A stretch of 64,000 nucleotides of DNA from Pseudomonas lundensis (GCF_002269125.1 NZ_NQKI01000008.1:80808-144807); one strand, 5' to 3'; positions 1-7,595 are shown, numbered from the stretch's first letter. Numbers and translations: made by a program. The notes: generated from the letters alone by a model not told the origin.

Positions 1-926
1 TCGAACCTAGCGATATTGCGAACATCCTGCGTCGCTGCCTAACTCGATCAGTCGCCAGTAAAGGACGGGGCGCCCGCTTGACCAAGGCATCAGCAACCAA
101 TGGTAAAAAGCGACAGGCAGATAAATTGCGCTCTTACCTTCAGGCGGCTTTTTCGTTTGGCCTTGCTAGCGATCTAAACCCGCTCCGTGCTGGTGACGCT
201 GTTCAATATGGTCTCAAATCAAACCCCGCGCGTGACGTGCCAACGATTGAAGGCGCCAATCAGGCGAACACCTGGGCGCTTACAAAAGAAGAGCTGAAAG
301 CGGTTGTTCTGGCCGTTGAAGGTCTACCTGCTCGGCGTAGTGCAATTGCAAAGGCGATGCTTTATCTCGCTGGGCAGCGTGTAGAAATGCTTTGTCGGGT
401 CACTTGGGCAGACATCTATGACGATGGTGAGCATGGGGAAGTGATGCGGTTAATCGACCTCAAGGGCGGAAAAGGTACGCCGTCACGTGAGCATCTGTTG
501 CCGATGACTCAGCGACTCCGTGAGATCCTGTCGCCGCTACTAGCGCTTCAAGGGGCAGGCAAAGCACCTGGGCCATTCTCTCTGCGTGGAAAAGTCAGCA
601 TCACACCCGGTACTGCACTGGATATTTTCTCAGCGCTTGGGGATCAGCTTTCGACAAAGGGGGAAACTCGCCGTTTCACTTGGCGCACGTTGCGCGCAAC
701 TATAGAGACTCACTTAGCGTCCTTGGGTGTGAATCAGGAGCGCCGAGCATGGTTACTGTCACATGGTCGGTCAGGGGTGCAGGCAAAACACTACGATAGG
801 TGGAATTATCTACCGGAGAAGCGTGGGGATTTGGATAGGTGGGCGCGTTATCTGGATGAATTGTCGGGAATGCCGCAGAGTGCGGAAGTGGTGCAGTTAC
901 CGACCCGCAGCGTGGTAAATCAATGA
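1..926 (+). CDS. Tyrosine recombinase (integrase), 5' end outside the window
   Basis: Site-specific integrase of the tyrosine recombinase family, expected to insert and excise the element that occupies the first 8.4 kb. The reading frame is open from base 3 with no stop, so the gene starts left of the window; the TTG at 78 is only the first possible start inside it. About 307 residues are visible. Seen: a GQRVEML segment holding the likely first catalytic Arg, a WRTLRAT segment in the place of the HxxR box, and LLSHGR followed by HYDRW with the probable nucleophilic Tyr. The HxxR histidine is not obvious, so the protein is divergent. It ends in a 4-base overlap with the next gene, suggesting translational coupling. 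Family call is good; target specificity is inferred from the tRNA at the other end of the element. Confidence 0.85.
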   Translation, partial: EPSDIANILRRCLTRSVASKGRGARLTKASATNGKKRQADKLRSYLQAAFSFGLASDLNPLRAGDAVQYGLKSNPARDVPTIEGANQANTWALTKEELKAVVLAVEGLPARRSAIAKAMLYLAGQRVEMLCRVTWADIYDDGEHGEVMRLIDLKGGKGTPSREHLLPMTQRLREILSPLLALQGAGKAPGPFSLRGKVSITPGTALDIFSALGDQLSTKGETRRFTWRTLRATIETHLASLGVNQERRAWLLSHGRSGVQAKHYDRWNYLPEKRGDLDRWARYLDELSGMPQSAEVVQLPTRSVVNQ

Positions 927-1540
927 GCTGGCGATTTGAGGAGTTGGCGCGCATGCAGGAGCGCCAGAAGCTGCTAGAACAGCCGTTTGATCCAGTAGCA
1001 GTTACCGCTCGAGTCCTGGCGATGTTCTCCCGTGTTCTTCCCAGTAAGCCCGTGGACTGGGACGGTTATCCGATGCATGTCCGGTCTATCTCGTGGCGCA
1101 AAGTTGAGGGTGTCACGCGTGCATACGTCGATGGCGTGGATTTGATCGACGCTGCCGCGACCAACCGTAATGCATGGGATGAGGCTGCGCGATTCGCGGC
1201 TCAATATATTGAGAAGGGGGAGGCGGTTCCTGAGTTCCTGCGCGTGTTTACTGCCGAGGTACTGCGCGGGGGGCGACCACGACCAGCTCGCCGAGGAAAA
1301 CCAGCCGACCCGAACCGGAACTTTGCAATCTGCCTGGGACTGGAGGCGCTGAGCCGTGCAGGCATAAAGCCCACTCGCAACGAAGCCACCGAAGATGTGC
1401 AATCAGGCTGCGACATCCTAGCCGCAACATTGGGGCGCGATACCTCTGCTTATGTCGATATTTGGAAGCAGCGGAAGAGACACCTATATGTGCAAGCGAG
1501 CTGGGAGCTCCACTTGGAGCGTCTGCTTGTGGGGGATTAA
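923..1540 (+). CDS. Unknown protein coupled to the integrase
   Basis: Not recognised. It has 205 residues and starts at an ATG that overlaps the integrase stop (ATGA), so it is almost certainly co-translated with it. The N-terminal half is rich in Arg and aromatic residues. A basic stretch near residues 115-130 (several Arg and Pro) could contact nucleic acid. No signal peptide or membrane segment is visible. The location next to an integrase suggests a role in recombination, element maintenance or regulation, but this is inference from position only. The reading frame is well supported by the overlap and by the lack of any competing frame with a comparable start. Confidence 0.7.
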   Translation: MSWRFEELARMQERQKLLEQPFDPVAVTARVLAMFSRVLPSKPVDWDGYPMHVRSISWRKVEGVTRAYVDGVDLIDAAATNRNAWDEAARFAAQYIEKGEAVPEFLRVFTAEVLRGGRPRPARRGKPADPNRNFAICLGLEALSRAGIKPTRNEATEDVQSGCDILAATLGRDTSAYVDIWKQRKRHLYVQASWELHLERLLVGD

Positions 1541-1887
1541 TCGCCGATTTCCCCCCTTCGCTATTTCCCGCCACTTTATTGAGAATGTCCCTGTCGAATC
1601 AATCTACACGGGGCTTTCCGAATGACCATGACCGCAACTGCCAGGGTTGAATCGCCAATCAGTTCGGCTATGCGCTTGATGTGAAAGCGTCCGCCCTCAC
1701 CATCTGGTCAGTTCGACTGGCGGCTATGCTCTGCTGTATCTCAAGGTTTGTCGTCTGGTGCGCTACCGCGTGGGAGATCTTGCTGATTCTTGGCGTGCTG
1801 AATTGTGAATCATGCGGGGAGGCGCGGGTAACGAAAAAGCCAATGGATGGCGAAGAATGGGTATCTAAATCAGGGACTAATAGGTTG

Positions 1888-1910
1888 AAGTTAAGGATGT
1901 TTCTTAACTT
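1888..1910. repeat. Perfect 8-bp inverted repeat
   Basis: AAGTTAAG (1888-1895) and CTTAACTT (1903-1910) are exact reverse complements separated by seven bases. It lies about 190 bases upstream of the alpA-like gene and could be an operator for it or an RNA hairpin. Confidence 0.6.
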
Positions 1911-1953
1911 TAAAATCGACCAAATTTCATGTGGTATCATATAAGCATAAAAA

Positions 1954-1978
1954 GGTCTAGAACATTTCGCTCTAGACC
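1954..1978 (+). ncRNA. GGTCTAGA hairpin upstream of alpA (possible RNA element)
   Basis: GGTCTAGA (1954-1961) and TCTAGACC (1971-1978) form a perfect 8-bp stem with a nine-base loop, followed by GTTTCGTT. The tail is only weakly T-rich, so an intrinsic terminator is possible but not compelling. An operator or part of a structured leader or small RNA are alternatives. Confidence 0.4.
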
Positions 1979-2100
1979 GTTTCGTTAAACGCTTTGTCTC
2001 AATGGCTCGCAACCATCGGACGGGGCAAACACCCACGCTGGGCGTCCTACAAATTTCTTAAGGGATCTTAGCCCAGCTCCGAGCAAGGAGCAACAACAAT

Positions 2101-2307
2101 ATGGTTGATTATAACCTGCACCCAGACCTGGCGCTTCAGCTGTGGTCAAAAAAACAAGTTTGCGGGCGGTTGGGCGTTTCGCCTGTCACCCTCTGGCGCT
2201 GGGTTTGTTCCGGGCACTTTCCAAAAGCTATTCAGTTGGGCCCTAGGCGTATCGCCTGGAGATCGTCGGTCGTGGAAGCCTTCTTAGCTAAAACTGAGGG
2301 GGCTTAA
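2101..2307 (+). CDS. AlpA-family transcriptional regulator
   Basis: Small (68 aa) DNA-binding protein of the AlpA/excisionase type. The segment WSKKQVCGRLGVSPVTLWRW is a MerR-like helix-turn-helix; it is followed by FPKAIQLGPRRIAWRSSVVEAFL, the usual AlpA wing with a conserved P-x-R-x-x-W pattern. The start is set by AAGGAG ten bases upstream. Family members regulate or assist integrase action in P4-like and other integrative elements. It heads a tightly packed plus-strand gene run ending with the primase-like gene, and may control that run. The hairpins upstream are candidate binding sites. Confidence 0.85.
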   Translation: MVDYNLHPDLALQLWSKKQVCGRLGVSPVTLWRWVCSGHFPKAIQLGPRRIAWRSSVVEAFLAKTEGA

Positions 2308-2309
2308 TC

Positions 2310-2426
2310 ATGGTGAAGACATTAACCCGCCTCCTTGGCGGGATGACACCGGCTTGTCTGAATTTTGCTCCGATGATCGAAAACATCGCGTTCGTAGTTC
2401 TACTGGGAGTAACTAGCTATGTCTGA
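2310..2426 (+). CDS. Putative 38-codon ORF between alpA and the HTH gene
   Basis: A short frame begins two bases after the alpA stop (ATG at 2310) and ends at TGA 2424-2426, overlapping the start of the next gene by eight bases. The predicted peptide is mostly hydrophobic toward its end (IENIAFVVLLGVTSYV). It fills the only gap in the packed gene run and may couple translation from alpA to the next gene. A stem CCCGCC/GGCGGG lies inside it at 2326-2342. It could be a real small protein, a leader peptide, or a chance frame over an RNA hairpin; the sequence alone does not decide. Confidence 0.4.
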   Translation: MVKTLTRLLGGMTPACLNFAPMIENIAFVVLLGVTSYV

Positions 2427-2682
2427 AGCCATCACCCTTCTAGACACCAGCACCGAGGCCCAAGTGCGTCGCGTGGGGGAGATCTTGCGCGAACACAAGC
2501 CGACTACTGTTGAGTTGCGTGATTACTGGAATATCATGGCCCCGGCGGCGCGCATTTACACATTGCGACATGAGCTGGGGTGGGAAATTGCCACAGTTCC
2601 TGAAACCGTTCGAGACGCGTTTGGACGTCCTCATAGAGGTGTTGGACGTTATGTGTTGATCCGGGAGGGCTCACCCGTATGA
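2419..2682 (+). CDS. Small winged-helix (HTH_39-like) protein
   Basis: 87 residues resembling the phage/island helix-turn-helix domain HTH_39. Seen: a first helix over EILREHKPTTVELRDYWN, then PAARIYTLRHELGWEIAT as the probable recognition helix region, then GRPHRGVGRYVLI as the wing. The ribosome-binding site GGGAG lies about nine bases upstream of ATG 2419. The stop overlaps the next start by four bases (ATGA), so it is expected to be co-translated with the primase-like protein. A role as a small DNA-binding partner of replication or as a regulator is inferred from position and fold. Confidence 0.7.
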   Translation: MSEAITLLDTSTEAQVRRVGEILREHKPTTVELRDYWNIMAPAARIYTLRHELGWEIATVPETVRDAFGRPHRGVGRYVLIREGSPV

Positions 2683-5384
2683 ACGCGCATCTAACCCTTA
2701 TCACAAGCTCTAACCCTGTTCGTTTGACTAAACAATTCCTAGTGGAAGATGGAAAACTGGTGAAGCAAGGCGCCGGACAAATGGTTGAAGGCCACGCGAA
2801 TGTAATAGAGGCCGCAACGCCTAACGCTTTGGTGGCGATTTTGTCGGAGCTACGAGAAAGTCAGGCGCTTTGCTACGGTCTGCCTATCGCCGGGTCTGCG
2901 CCAATTACCACTGCCTGCAATCTAGATAAAGCTGCTCCTGGGACTATTTCCCGTACTGCCGTGCATTTTGAATGGGCTCGCGCGGCAGGCTGGCTGATGC
3001 TCGACTACGATCCGGCACTTAGTGGTGAGGCACTTACACCTGAACAGTTCAGAGAGGCTATTTATTCGGCAGCACCAGCACTTCGCAATGCTCCATCGGT
3101 TTGGGGTTGCTCATCCTCAAGTATGTTGTTTGCTGATGGTCAGCAACTGGCGGGCATCCGTGGGCAGCGACTGTATATTCAAGTCGCTGACTCTCGTGAT
3201 ATTGAGCGTGCGGGTCGTGTGCTGTTTGAGCGTCTTTGGTTGGCTGGCTTTGGTTATATTGCAATAAGCAAATCGGGCGCCTTGCTGAAGCGTGCTCCGA
3301 TTGATTCGAGTGTATGGCAACCGCACCGCCTCGACTTTGCAGCACCTCCTGTGTGTGTGTTTCCGGTTGAAGCCCGTCGCCCAGCATCATTAGTGCTGAA
3401 TGGTGGCGCTGATCCGGTCATAACCTTGAGTGCAATTCCGTCATTAAATAGCGGCGAGCGCATGCAGCTTAAGGATCTGATGAGCGACGCGGCCTCAAAA
3501 ATGGCCCAAGAACTGCACGATGTGCAAGTGGCTTGGATTGACAAGCGCATGGACGCACTCAATCAACTGCCGGAGTCTGAGCGTGAGGTCAGGCGCGCAA
3601 CCTTCGAGCGGGCGGTCTGCGAGCACAAGTTATTCGGTGACTTCGAGTTAACTCACTCAAGCGGTGATTCTGTAACTGTTGGGCAGATACTAGATAATCC
3701 GAATAAATGGCATGGCGAGCGTTTTGCTGATCCTCTAGAGCCGGAGTACAGCAGTAATGACCATCGCATTGCACAAGTAAATCTGCGCAGTGGTGGCAAG
3801 CCTACACTTTACAGTCATGCGCACGGCGGGCAGCGGTTTACGCTACATCGTGCCGTTCGCACCCTCAAAACTGCGGCAGGAGATTTGCCGCGTGTAATGA
3901 ATGATGCGTTGGCGGTAGTGCGCGCTGATGGAGTCATTTTTGAGCGTGCGGGGGCGCTTGTCCGTGTGGCAGGTGGTGAGCTTATGGCTGTCGAACCAGC
4001 ATGGTTACGCAATCATCTAGAAGAACAGTTTCAGTTCCAGCGGTTTGATCGTCGCACTGGTGATTACGTGGCAACCGACTGTCCTGGAGATTTGTCCGCG
4101 CGAATTATGGCTGCGCGAGGGGCATGGGGCGTGCCGGTAGTCGCTGGCGTTATTCATTCACCAGTTATGCGTCCAGATGGCTCTATTCTGGAGGTTCCGG
4201 GACACGATCATGCCACGGGCCTTTTGTATCTTAGCGACGATCCCGGTTTGCCGCCTGTTCGCATTCTAGGCCGTGATGCGCTGATAGATACCTTGCGCAG
4301 GGTCTGGGAGCCGTTCGAGCAATTTCCTTTTGCTGATGATCTAGCGCGAGGAGTGTTCATGTCGGCATTACTGACAACGGTTTGCCGAGCTGCGCTTGAT
4401 ACTGCCCCGGGCTTTCTGGTTCGAGCGCACTCCCCTGGTACAGGCAAAACTTTGCTTTCTGAATGCTTGATGATCCTTGCCGGAGCCAGCACCGCTGCGC
4501 TGCCGCTACCGGAGAAAAACCCTGAAGAAATCGAGAAACGCCTCGCAGCAAAACTACTGACGGGTTGTTCCGGGCTAATCCTCGATAACCTTGTTGGGTC
4601 AATCGATAACGCGGCGCTTTGCTCGATGCTAACCAGTTCAAGCCCGGAGGTTCGCATTCTGGGGCGTTCTGAAGTGGTGACATTACAAAATCGGGCGCTG
4701 TGGGTATTGAATGGTAATAACGTAGGGGCTGGGGGTGACACTTTCCGTCGTTTGCTCCCTATATCCCTCGACTCGCCGGAAAACCCTGAGCGGCGTCGCT
4801 TTGGATTTAACCCGCGTGCTCTGATTAGATCGCGGTTAGCTGAATATAGAGCTGATCTATTGAGTGTTCTCTCGACTTATCAAAGGGCAGGAGCGCCAGT
4901 GGTTGCGGCTGGTGGCCTCGGTAGCTTTGAGCAATGGGAATCTCTTGTGCGGCAGTGCTTATGCTGGCTAATCAGTGAGGGCGTTTGTCCGGCGCCTATG
5001 GCTGATCCTGCTGGGGTGCTGGAGTTGTCGCGGGCTGAAGATCCAGAGCACCAGAAGCTAACCCAGCTACTGAGCGCTTGGCATTCTGTGCACGGAAGCA
5101 ACCGTGTTTTTCTAAAGGAGCTGCAAACTAATTGTGAGGCAATGGGGCGTTTTGCTGATGTTGGGCATTTCACCAGTGCGACGACAGAGGAACAGGCACT
5201 AAACGCAATCCTTGAGGAAGTAGCATTCCATAATGGGCGATTCAACACGCGGGCGTTTGCAGCATGGTTGAGACGAAATGCAGGCGTTATTGTGGAAGGT
5301 TTGCGATTGGAACAAGGCGCAAAAAGCGGTGGTACGGCTGTATGGCGTGTTCTGGTATCTAGAGAGAAAAGTGAAGTAGCTTAA
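2679..5384 (+). CDS. Primase/AAA ATPase-like replication protein of the element
   Basis: 901 residues, the largest protein of the element and its probable replication initiator. The N-terminal third has features of an archaeo-eukaryotic-type primase/PrimPol fold: LMLDYD near residue 110 (acidic metal-binding pattern), a later QRLYIQVAD strand, and KRAPIDSSVWQPHRLDF. The C-terminal half has a P-loop NTPase: SPGTGKT near residue 590 (Walker A) and SGLILDN near 630 (Walker B-like), followed by RALWVLNGNNV (sensor-like). This primase-plus-helicase layout is typical of phage satellites and P4-like islands. It begins in an ATGA overlap with the preceding HTH gene. Immediately downstream is a nested palindrome that may be the origin it acts on. 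The NTPase call is firm; the primase call is by pattern only. Confidence 0.75.
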   Translation: MNAHLTLITSSNPVRLTKQFLVEDGKLVKQGAGQMVEGHANVIEAATPNALVAILSELRESQALCYGLPIAGSAPITTACNLDKAAPGTISRTAVHFEWARAAGWLMLDYDPALSGEALTPEQFREAIYSAAPALRNAPSVWGCSSSSMLFADGQQLAGIRGQRLYIQVADSRDIERAGRVLFERLWLAGFGYIAISKSGALLKRAPIDSSVWQPHRLDFAAPPVCVFPVEARRPASLVLNGGADPVITLSAIPSLNSGERMQLKDLMSDAASKMAQELHDVQVAWIDKRMDALNQLPESEREVRRATFERAVCEHKLFGDFELTHSSGDSVTVGQILDNPNKWHGERFADPLEPEYSSNDHRIAQVNLRSGGKPTLYSHAHGGQRFTLHRAVRTLKTAAGDLPRVMNDALAVVRADGVIFERAGALVRVAGGELMAVEPAWLRNHLEEQFQFQRFDRRTGDYVATDCPGDLSARIMAARGAWGVPVVAGVIHSPVMRPDGSILEVPGHDHATGLLYLSDDPGLPPVRILGRDALIDTLRRVWEPFEQFPFADDLARGVFMSALLTTVCRAALDTAPGFLVRAHSPGTGKTLLSECLMILAGASTAALPLPEKNPEEIEKRLAAKLLTGCSGLILDNLVGSIDNAALCSMLTSSSPEVRILGRSEVVTLQNRALWVLNGNNVGAGGDTFRRLLPISLDSPENPERRRFGFNPRALIRSRLAEYRADLLSVLSTYQRAGAPVVAAGGLGSFEQWESLVRQCLCWLISEGVCPAPMADPAGVLELSRAEDPEHQKLTQLLSAWHSVHGSNRVFLKELQTNCEAMGRFADVGHFTSATTEEQALNAILEEVAFHNGRFNTRAFAAWLRRNAGVIVEGLRLEQGAKSGGTAVWRVLVSREKSEVA

Positions 5385-5498
5385 AAAGGTGGTTGTGGTG
5401 GTTGTTAAGGTTGTTTATTCCCTGCATGTTTAAACTGTCAGTTGACACTTTAGGGCTATCAGTAAAAAACAACCACCACAACCCATATAACCACCTTT
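5385..5498. repeat. Nested inverted repeats, candidate replication origin
   Basis: The outer arms are 5385-5406 (GGTGGTT/GTGGTGGTTGTT type sequence) and 5468-5498, its reverse complement interrupted by nine bases. Every base of the left arm is matched by the right arm. Inside the loop, AAACTGTCA (5432-5440) and TGACACTTT (5443-5451) form a second palindrome with one mismatch. The left arm and following bases repeat GGTTGT-like units. It begins right after the stop codon of the primase-like gene. An origin of replication is a reasonable inference; a transcription-stop structure is another possibility, although no T-run follows. Confidence 0.6.
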
Positions 5499-5564
5499 GT
5501 TCAGAAAGGTGTGTATGGATGTCCCCTATTTTGTGCATGGGAGGCACTGACCAATATGTCGCCT

Positions 5565-5589
5565 AATGCTTAGCTTGCTAAGCATTTTT
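5565..5589 (+). terminator. Intrinsic terminator downstream of the replication gene
   Basis: ATGCTTAGC (5566-5574) and GCTAAGCAT (5577-5585) form a perfect 9-bp stem with a two-base loop, followed directly by TTTT. This is a classical intrinsic terminator and would end the alpA-to-primase transcript. Confidence 0.8.
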
Positions 5590-5607
5590 GCGTGTGTTTC
5601 ATTGCTG

Positions 5608-5636
5608 GGAGAGTGTGTTTTTGTTTGCGATATAAT
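5608..5636 (+). promoter_or_regulatory. Probable promoter for the small-gene cassette
   Basis: A perfect TATAAT at 5631-5636 sits 37 bases upstream of the first cassette gene and just after the terminator at 5565-5589. No good -35 hexamer is present at standard spacing; the region before it is T-rich (GTGTGTTTTTGTTTGCGA). The -10 and its placement after a terminator support a fresh start of transcription. Confidence 0.5.
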
Positions 5637-5672
5637 AAGCGCTCTTAATTAATTATATGCAGGTAAAACAAC

Positions 5673-5966
5673 ATGGCTCGACAGCTTGTAAACGCTTCGC
5701 TTAATCCGAGCGATCTGGAGTCGTTGGTTGGACTTCTTGAAGGTTTGACAAAAGACGTTGCATCTATCAAGGCAGACCTGGCTTTTCTTAAGTCAGAAAA
5801 CATGGCGGCTAATCGAAAAATTGTTAGCGATAAGTTCGGTGAAATAGTGGCTAAAGGTATGGAGCACAACGCAAAAGCGTTAGCCAAACTTGCAAGCCAG
5901 CCTGCGCAAATCATTGAAAGGCTCACCCCTGACTTCAATGAGTACTTTGCTGGGAGCGCTCGCTAA
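5673..5966 (+). CDS. Unknown small helical protein of the element
   Basis: Not recognised; 97 residues. The sequence is predicted mostly helical by eye, with heptad-like leucines over LESLVGLLEGLTKDVASIKADLAFLK, so a coiled-coil dimer is plausible. No signal peptide or membrane segment. AGG lies about ten bases before ATG 5673. The stop TAA overlaps the start of the next small gene (TAATG), so the two are likely co-translated. It is the first gene of a four-gene plus-strand cassette in the element. A mobilisation or partition accessory role would fit the size and helical character but is only a guess. Confidence 0.65.
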   Translation: MARQLVNASLNPSDLESLVGLLEGLTKDVASIKADLAFLKSENMAANRKIVSDKFGEIVAKGMEHNAKALAKLASQPAQIIERLTPDFNEYFAGSAR

Positions 5967-6103
5967 TGGCTGCCGAAATCCGTAAGCCTGGGCGTCCTGT
6001 GGGCACCAGTAACCGCAACCTACTGCAAAGCCTGTTGCACCGTATGGCTCTAATCGAGGCCAGCCTGGGGATCATCATGGTTCGCTTGGAGGCCCGCGCA
6101 TGA
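5966..6103 (+). CDS. 45-residue unknown protein with an AT-hook-like motif
   Basis: A short gene locked between its neighbours: its ATG overlaps the previous stop (TAATG at 5964-5968) and its TGA overlaps the next start (ATGA at 6100-6103). The N-terminus reads MAAEIRKPGRPVGTSNRN; the K-P-G-R-P core resembles an AT-hook minor-groove contact. The rest is a Leu/Ile-rich helix. Both overlaps argue strongly that it is translated. DNA binding is inference from one short motif. It is easily missed because of its length. Confidence 0.6.
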   Translation: MAAEIRKPGRPVGTSNRNLLQSLLHRMALIEASLGIIMVRLEARA

Positions 6104-6624
6104 GCACTGTCGAATTGATTGCCAGCCATGAACAGCAACTAATCGACGCCGAACTGTTGCTAGCATCCCTCAATGAGCAATGGGAGTCAGCTTGCCGAGC
6201 CGGTGAAGACGTAGCGACGCTAGAGGATCAAATTGATAGCACAGCACGGCTAACCAAACGCCTAAACCTTCGCCTGGAAGCCCTGCATTTGCAAGCCGAG
6301 GTCGAGGCGCAACAAGCGAAAGTCGATAAAGCCAATGAGCAAGCCGCTGATGCAATCGCAGCTCTCGAACGGCTAGTAAATCATCGCAAGGCTATTTCCG
6401 CTTTGGTCGCCAAGTTAAAGCCATTGATCGAGGCTCATACCGATGAGTTCACCTTAGCTTTCAATTCAGCTCAGGCAGCCGGGCGCTATGTCCCGCTTGC
6501 TGGTGTTCGTTCTGCGTTGGAGCAAATCCAGGATCTGGAATTGGGAAATGTAAGCGCGCTAAACAATCTGATTGGCACTCGGCAGACCCTAGCTATGGGG
6601 CTGGCAACCGCTGGGCATATCTGA
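6100..6624 (+). CDS. Unknown coiled-coil protein of the element
   Basis: 174 residues, not recognised. Residues about 5-110 are rich in Ala, Leu, Glu, Gln and Lys with regular heptads (for example LHLQAEVEAQQAKVDKANEQ), which strongly suggests a long coiled coil. The C-terminal 50 residues are less charged and may form a small domain. No signal peptide. It starts in an ATGA overlap with the 45-residue gene, so translation is coupled through three successive genes. A structural or capsid/DNA-handling accessory role cannot be judged from sequence. Confidence 0.65.
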   Translation: MSTVELIASHEQQLIDAELLLASLNEQWESACRAGEDVATLEDQIDSTARLTKRLNLRLEALHLQAEVEAQQAKVDKANEQAADAIAALERLVNHRKAISALVAKLKPLIEAHTDEFTLAFNSAQAAGRYVPLAGVRSALEQIQDLELGNVSALNNLIGTRQTLAMGLATAGHI

Positions 6625-6631
6625 TTTAGAC

Positions 6632-6654
6632 GCCCGATCCTAATCCGGTCGGGC
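6632..6654 (+). repeat. Short inverted repeat in the cassette
   Basis: GCCCGAT and GTCGGGC form an almost perfect stem around an eight- to nine-base loop between two cassette genes. No T-run follows, so it may be an mRNA-stabilising or attenuating hairpin rather than a terminator. Confidence 0.35.
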
Positions 6655-6673
6655 AATACCAAGGGGGCGGGAG

Positions 6674-6934
6674 ATGCAGGCAATCGATGAGTTTGAATTT
6701 GAAGACGATCAGCCGAGCGATGAGCAGTTGCTTATCTGGGCTATCGAGGCGGCAGAAGTAATGCCGCCAAGGCGCTGGCTGGCACGTTGGGGCGGTTTCC
6801 TGACTCCTCGCATGTACCGGTGCAATGGTAAGACAAAGCAGCGCTACAACGATTTAGTGAAGGGCATAGCGAAGGCCACTAAACCAGTGCCAGACCGGGA
6901 GGCCACGCCTTATCCGGGAGTGATGTGGGCTTGA
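6674..6934 (+). CDS. Unknown small protein, last gene of the plus-strand cassette
   Basis: 86 residues, not recognised. An acidic N-terminus (DEFEFEDDQPSDEQ) is followed by a basic, aromatic segment (PPRRWLARWGGFLTPRMYR) and a short KTKQRYNDL helix. The start ATG 6674 follows a purine-rich AAGGGGGCGGGAG sequence that can serve as ribosome-binding site. It is the last plus-strand gene; the next genes run the other way. The acidic/basic split might suit a small protein- or nucleic-acid-binding factor, but no function can be assigned. Confidence 0.6.
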   Translation: MQAIDEFEFEDDQPSDEQLLIWAIEAAEVMPPRRWLARWGGFLTPRMYRCNGKTKQRYNDLVKGIAKATKPVPDREATPYPGVMWA

Positions 6935-6999
6935 TCGTAATTATTTTGGAGAGAGGCATCCTTGCCGATGTGCAGCGTCGATGATGCACGCATGAGAAG

Positions 7000-7533
7000 T
7001 TACTTTCCTTCCTTAATGAAGCTTATATACCACTTTATATTGGTTACTTCTTGAGCGGTTAGCTGCTTTTCTAGGTAGTAGTTTTGCCCAGATAATCGAA
7101 CTATGACGGTTTGCGCGTGAGTCAGTGCGGTGATCAGTTCTTGTGGTGCTGGGCTAAACTGGCGCTCAGATACTCCGACTGAATGGACAATTTCTCTGTT
7201 GTTGTTTGTTGAAGGGGAGTTGGTTATTTTCCCGTCAATATTGAATGCGATATTGTTGACGAAAAGCCAATCTTTTCCTAGCCAGTACGTCTCTATGTTC
7301 CAGCTGTTGCTAGTGCCTTTTTTGAAAGTGTTAAATCTGAACCACGCCGATCCGTTGCCGCCAAACGTGTTTGGCTGTATATCAATTGGTGAGCTAAAGA
7401 GGTGCTCTGAGCCTGGATTGAAATTGTCTGGTGCCGCTCTGTATGCTTGGAATGGGCTTTCAGCGCATCCTGTCAGAAATATGCTTATGAGTAATGCAGT
7501 TGTTAGAGCTAGTATTGTTCTTGTAGAGACCAT
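7000..7533 (-). CDS. Unknown lipoprotein, element cargo
   Basis: 177 residues with a lipoprotein signal: a hydrophobic stretch (LALTTALLISIFL) and lipobox LTGC near residues 20-23, followed by AES, which lacks the +2 Asp inner-membrane retention signal, so outer-membrane delivery is likely. The mature part has several aromatic residues and no family I recognise. It is the third gene of a minus-strand group with a 67-residue gene and a BamE-like lipoprotein gene, all AT-richer than the core genome. Element-borne lipoproteins sometimes block phage entry, but no sequence evidence supports that here. Confidence 0.65.
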   Translation of the reverse strand: MVSTRTILALTTALLISIFLTGCAESPFQAYRAAPDNFNPGSEHLFSSPIDIQPNTFGGNGSAWFRFNTFKKGTSNSWNIETYWLGKDWLFVNNIAFNIDGKITNSPSTNNNREIVHSVGVSERQFSPAPQELITALTHAQTVIVRLSGQNYYLEKQLTAQEVTNIKWYISFIKEGK

Positions 7534-7595
7534 TGTGGGTTTCCATTTTTATGCTGGCATCAGCTGTGTTTTTCCATTTGGAACTGGTTTTGCGG

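Larger units (their letters stand above)
1541..2100. other. 560-base gap with hairpins, probably regulatory
   Basis: No convincing gene. A plus-strand frame at 1681-1944 (87 codons) has no clear ribosome-binding site or recognisable product, and I do not call it. The right half holds two perfect inverted repeats (1888-1910 and 1954-1978) on either side of a sequence with a plausible -10 box (TATCAT at 1935), just upstream of an AlpA-type regulator gene. The layout (integrase operon, structured gap, alpA) is where the published int-alpA RNA motif is found, but I cannot confirm a match without its covariance model. Confidence 0.5.

Noticed and set aside
1681..1944. 87-codon plus-strand frame in the gap before alpA
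   Set aside because: No ribosome-binding site, no recognisable product and it overlaps the perfect inverted repeat at 1888-1910.
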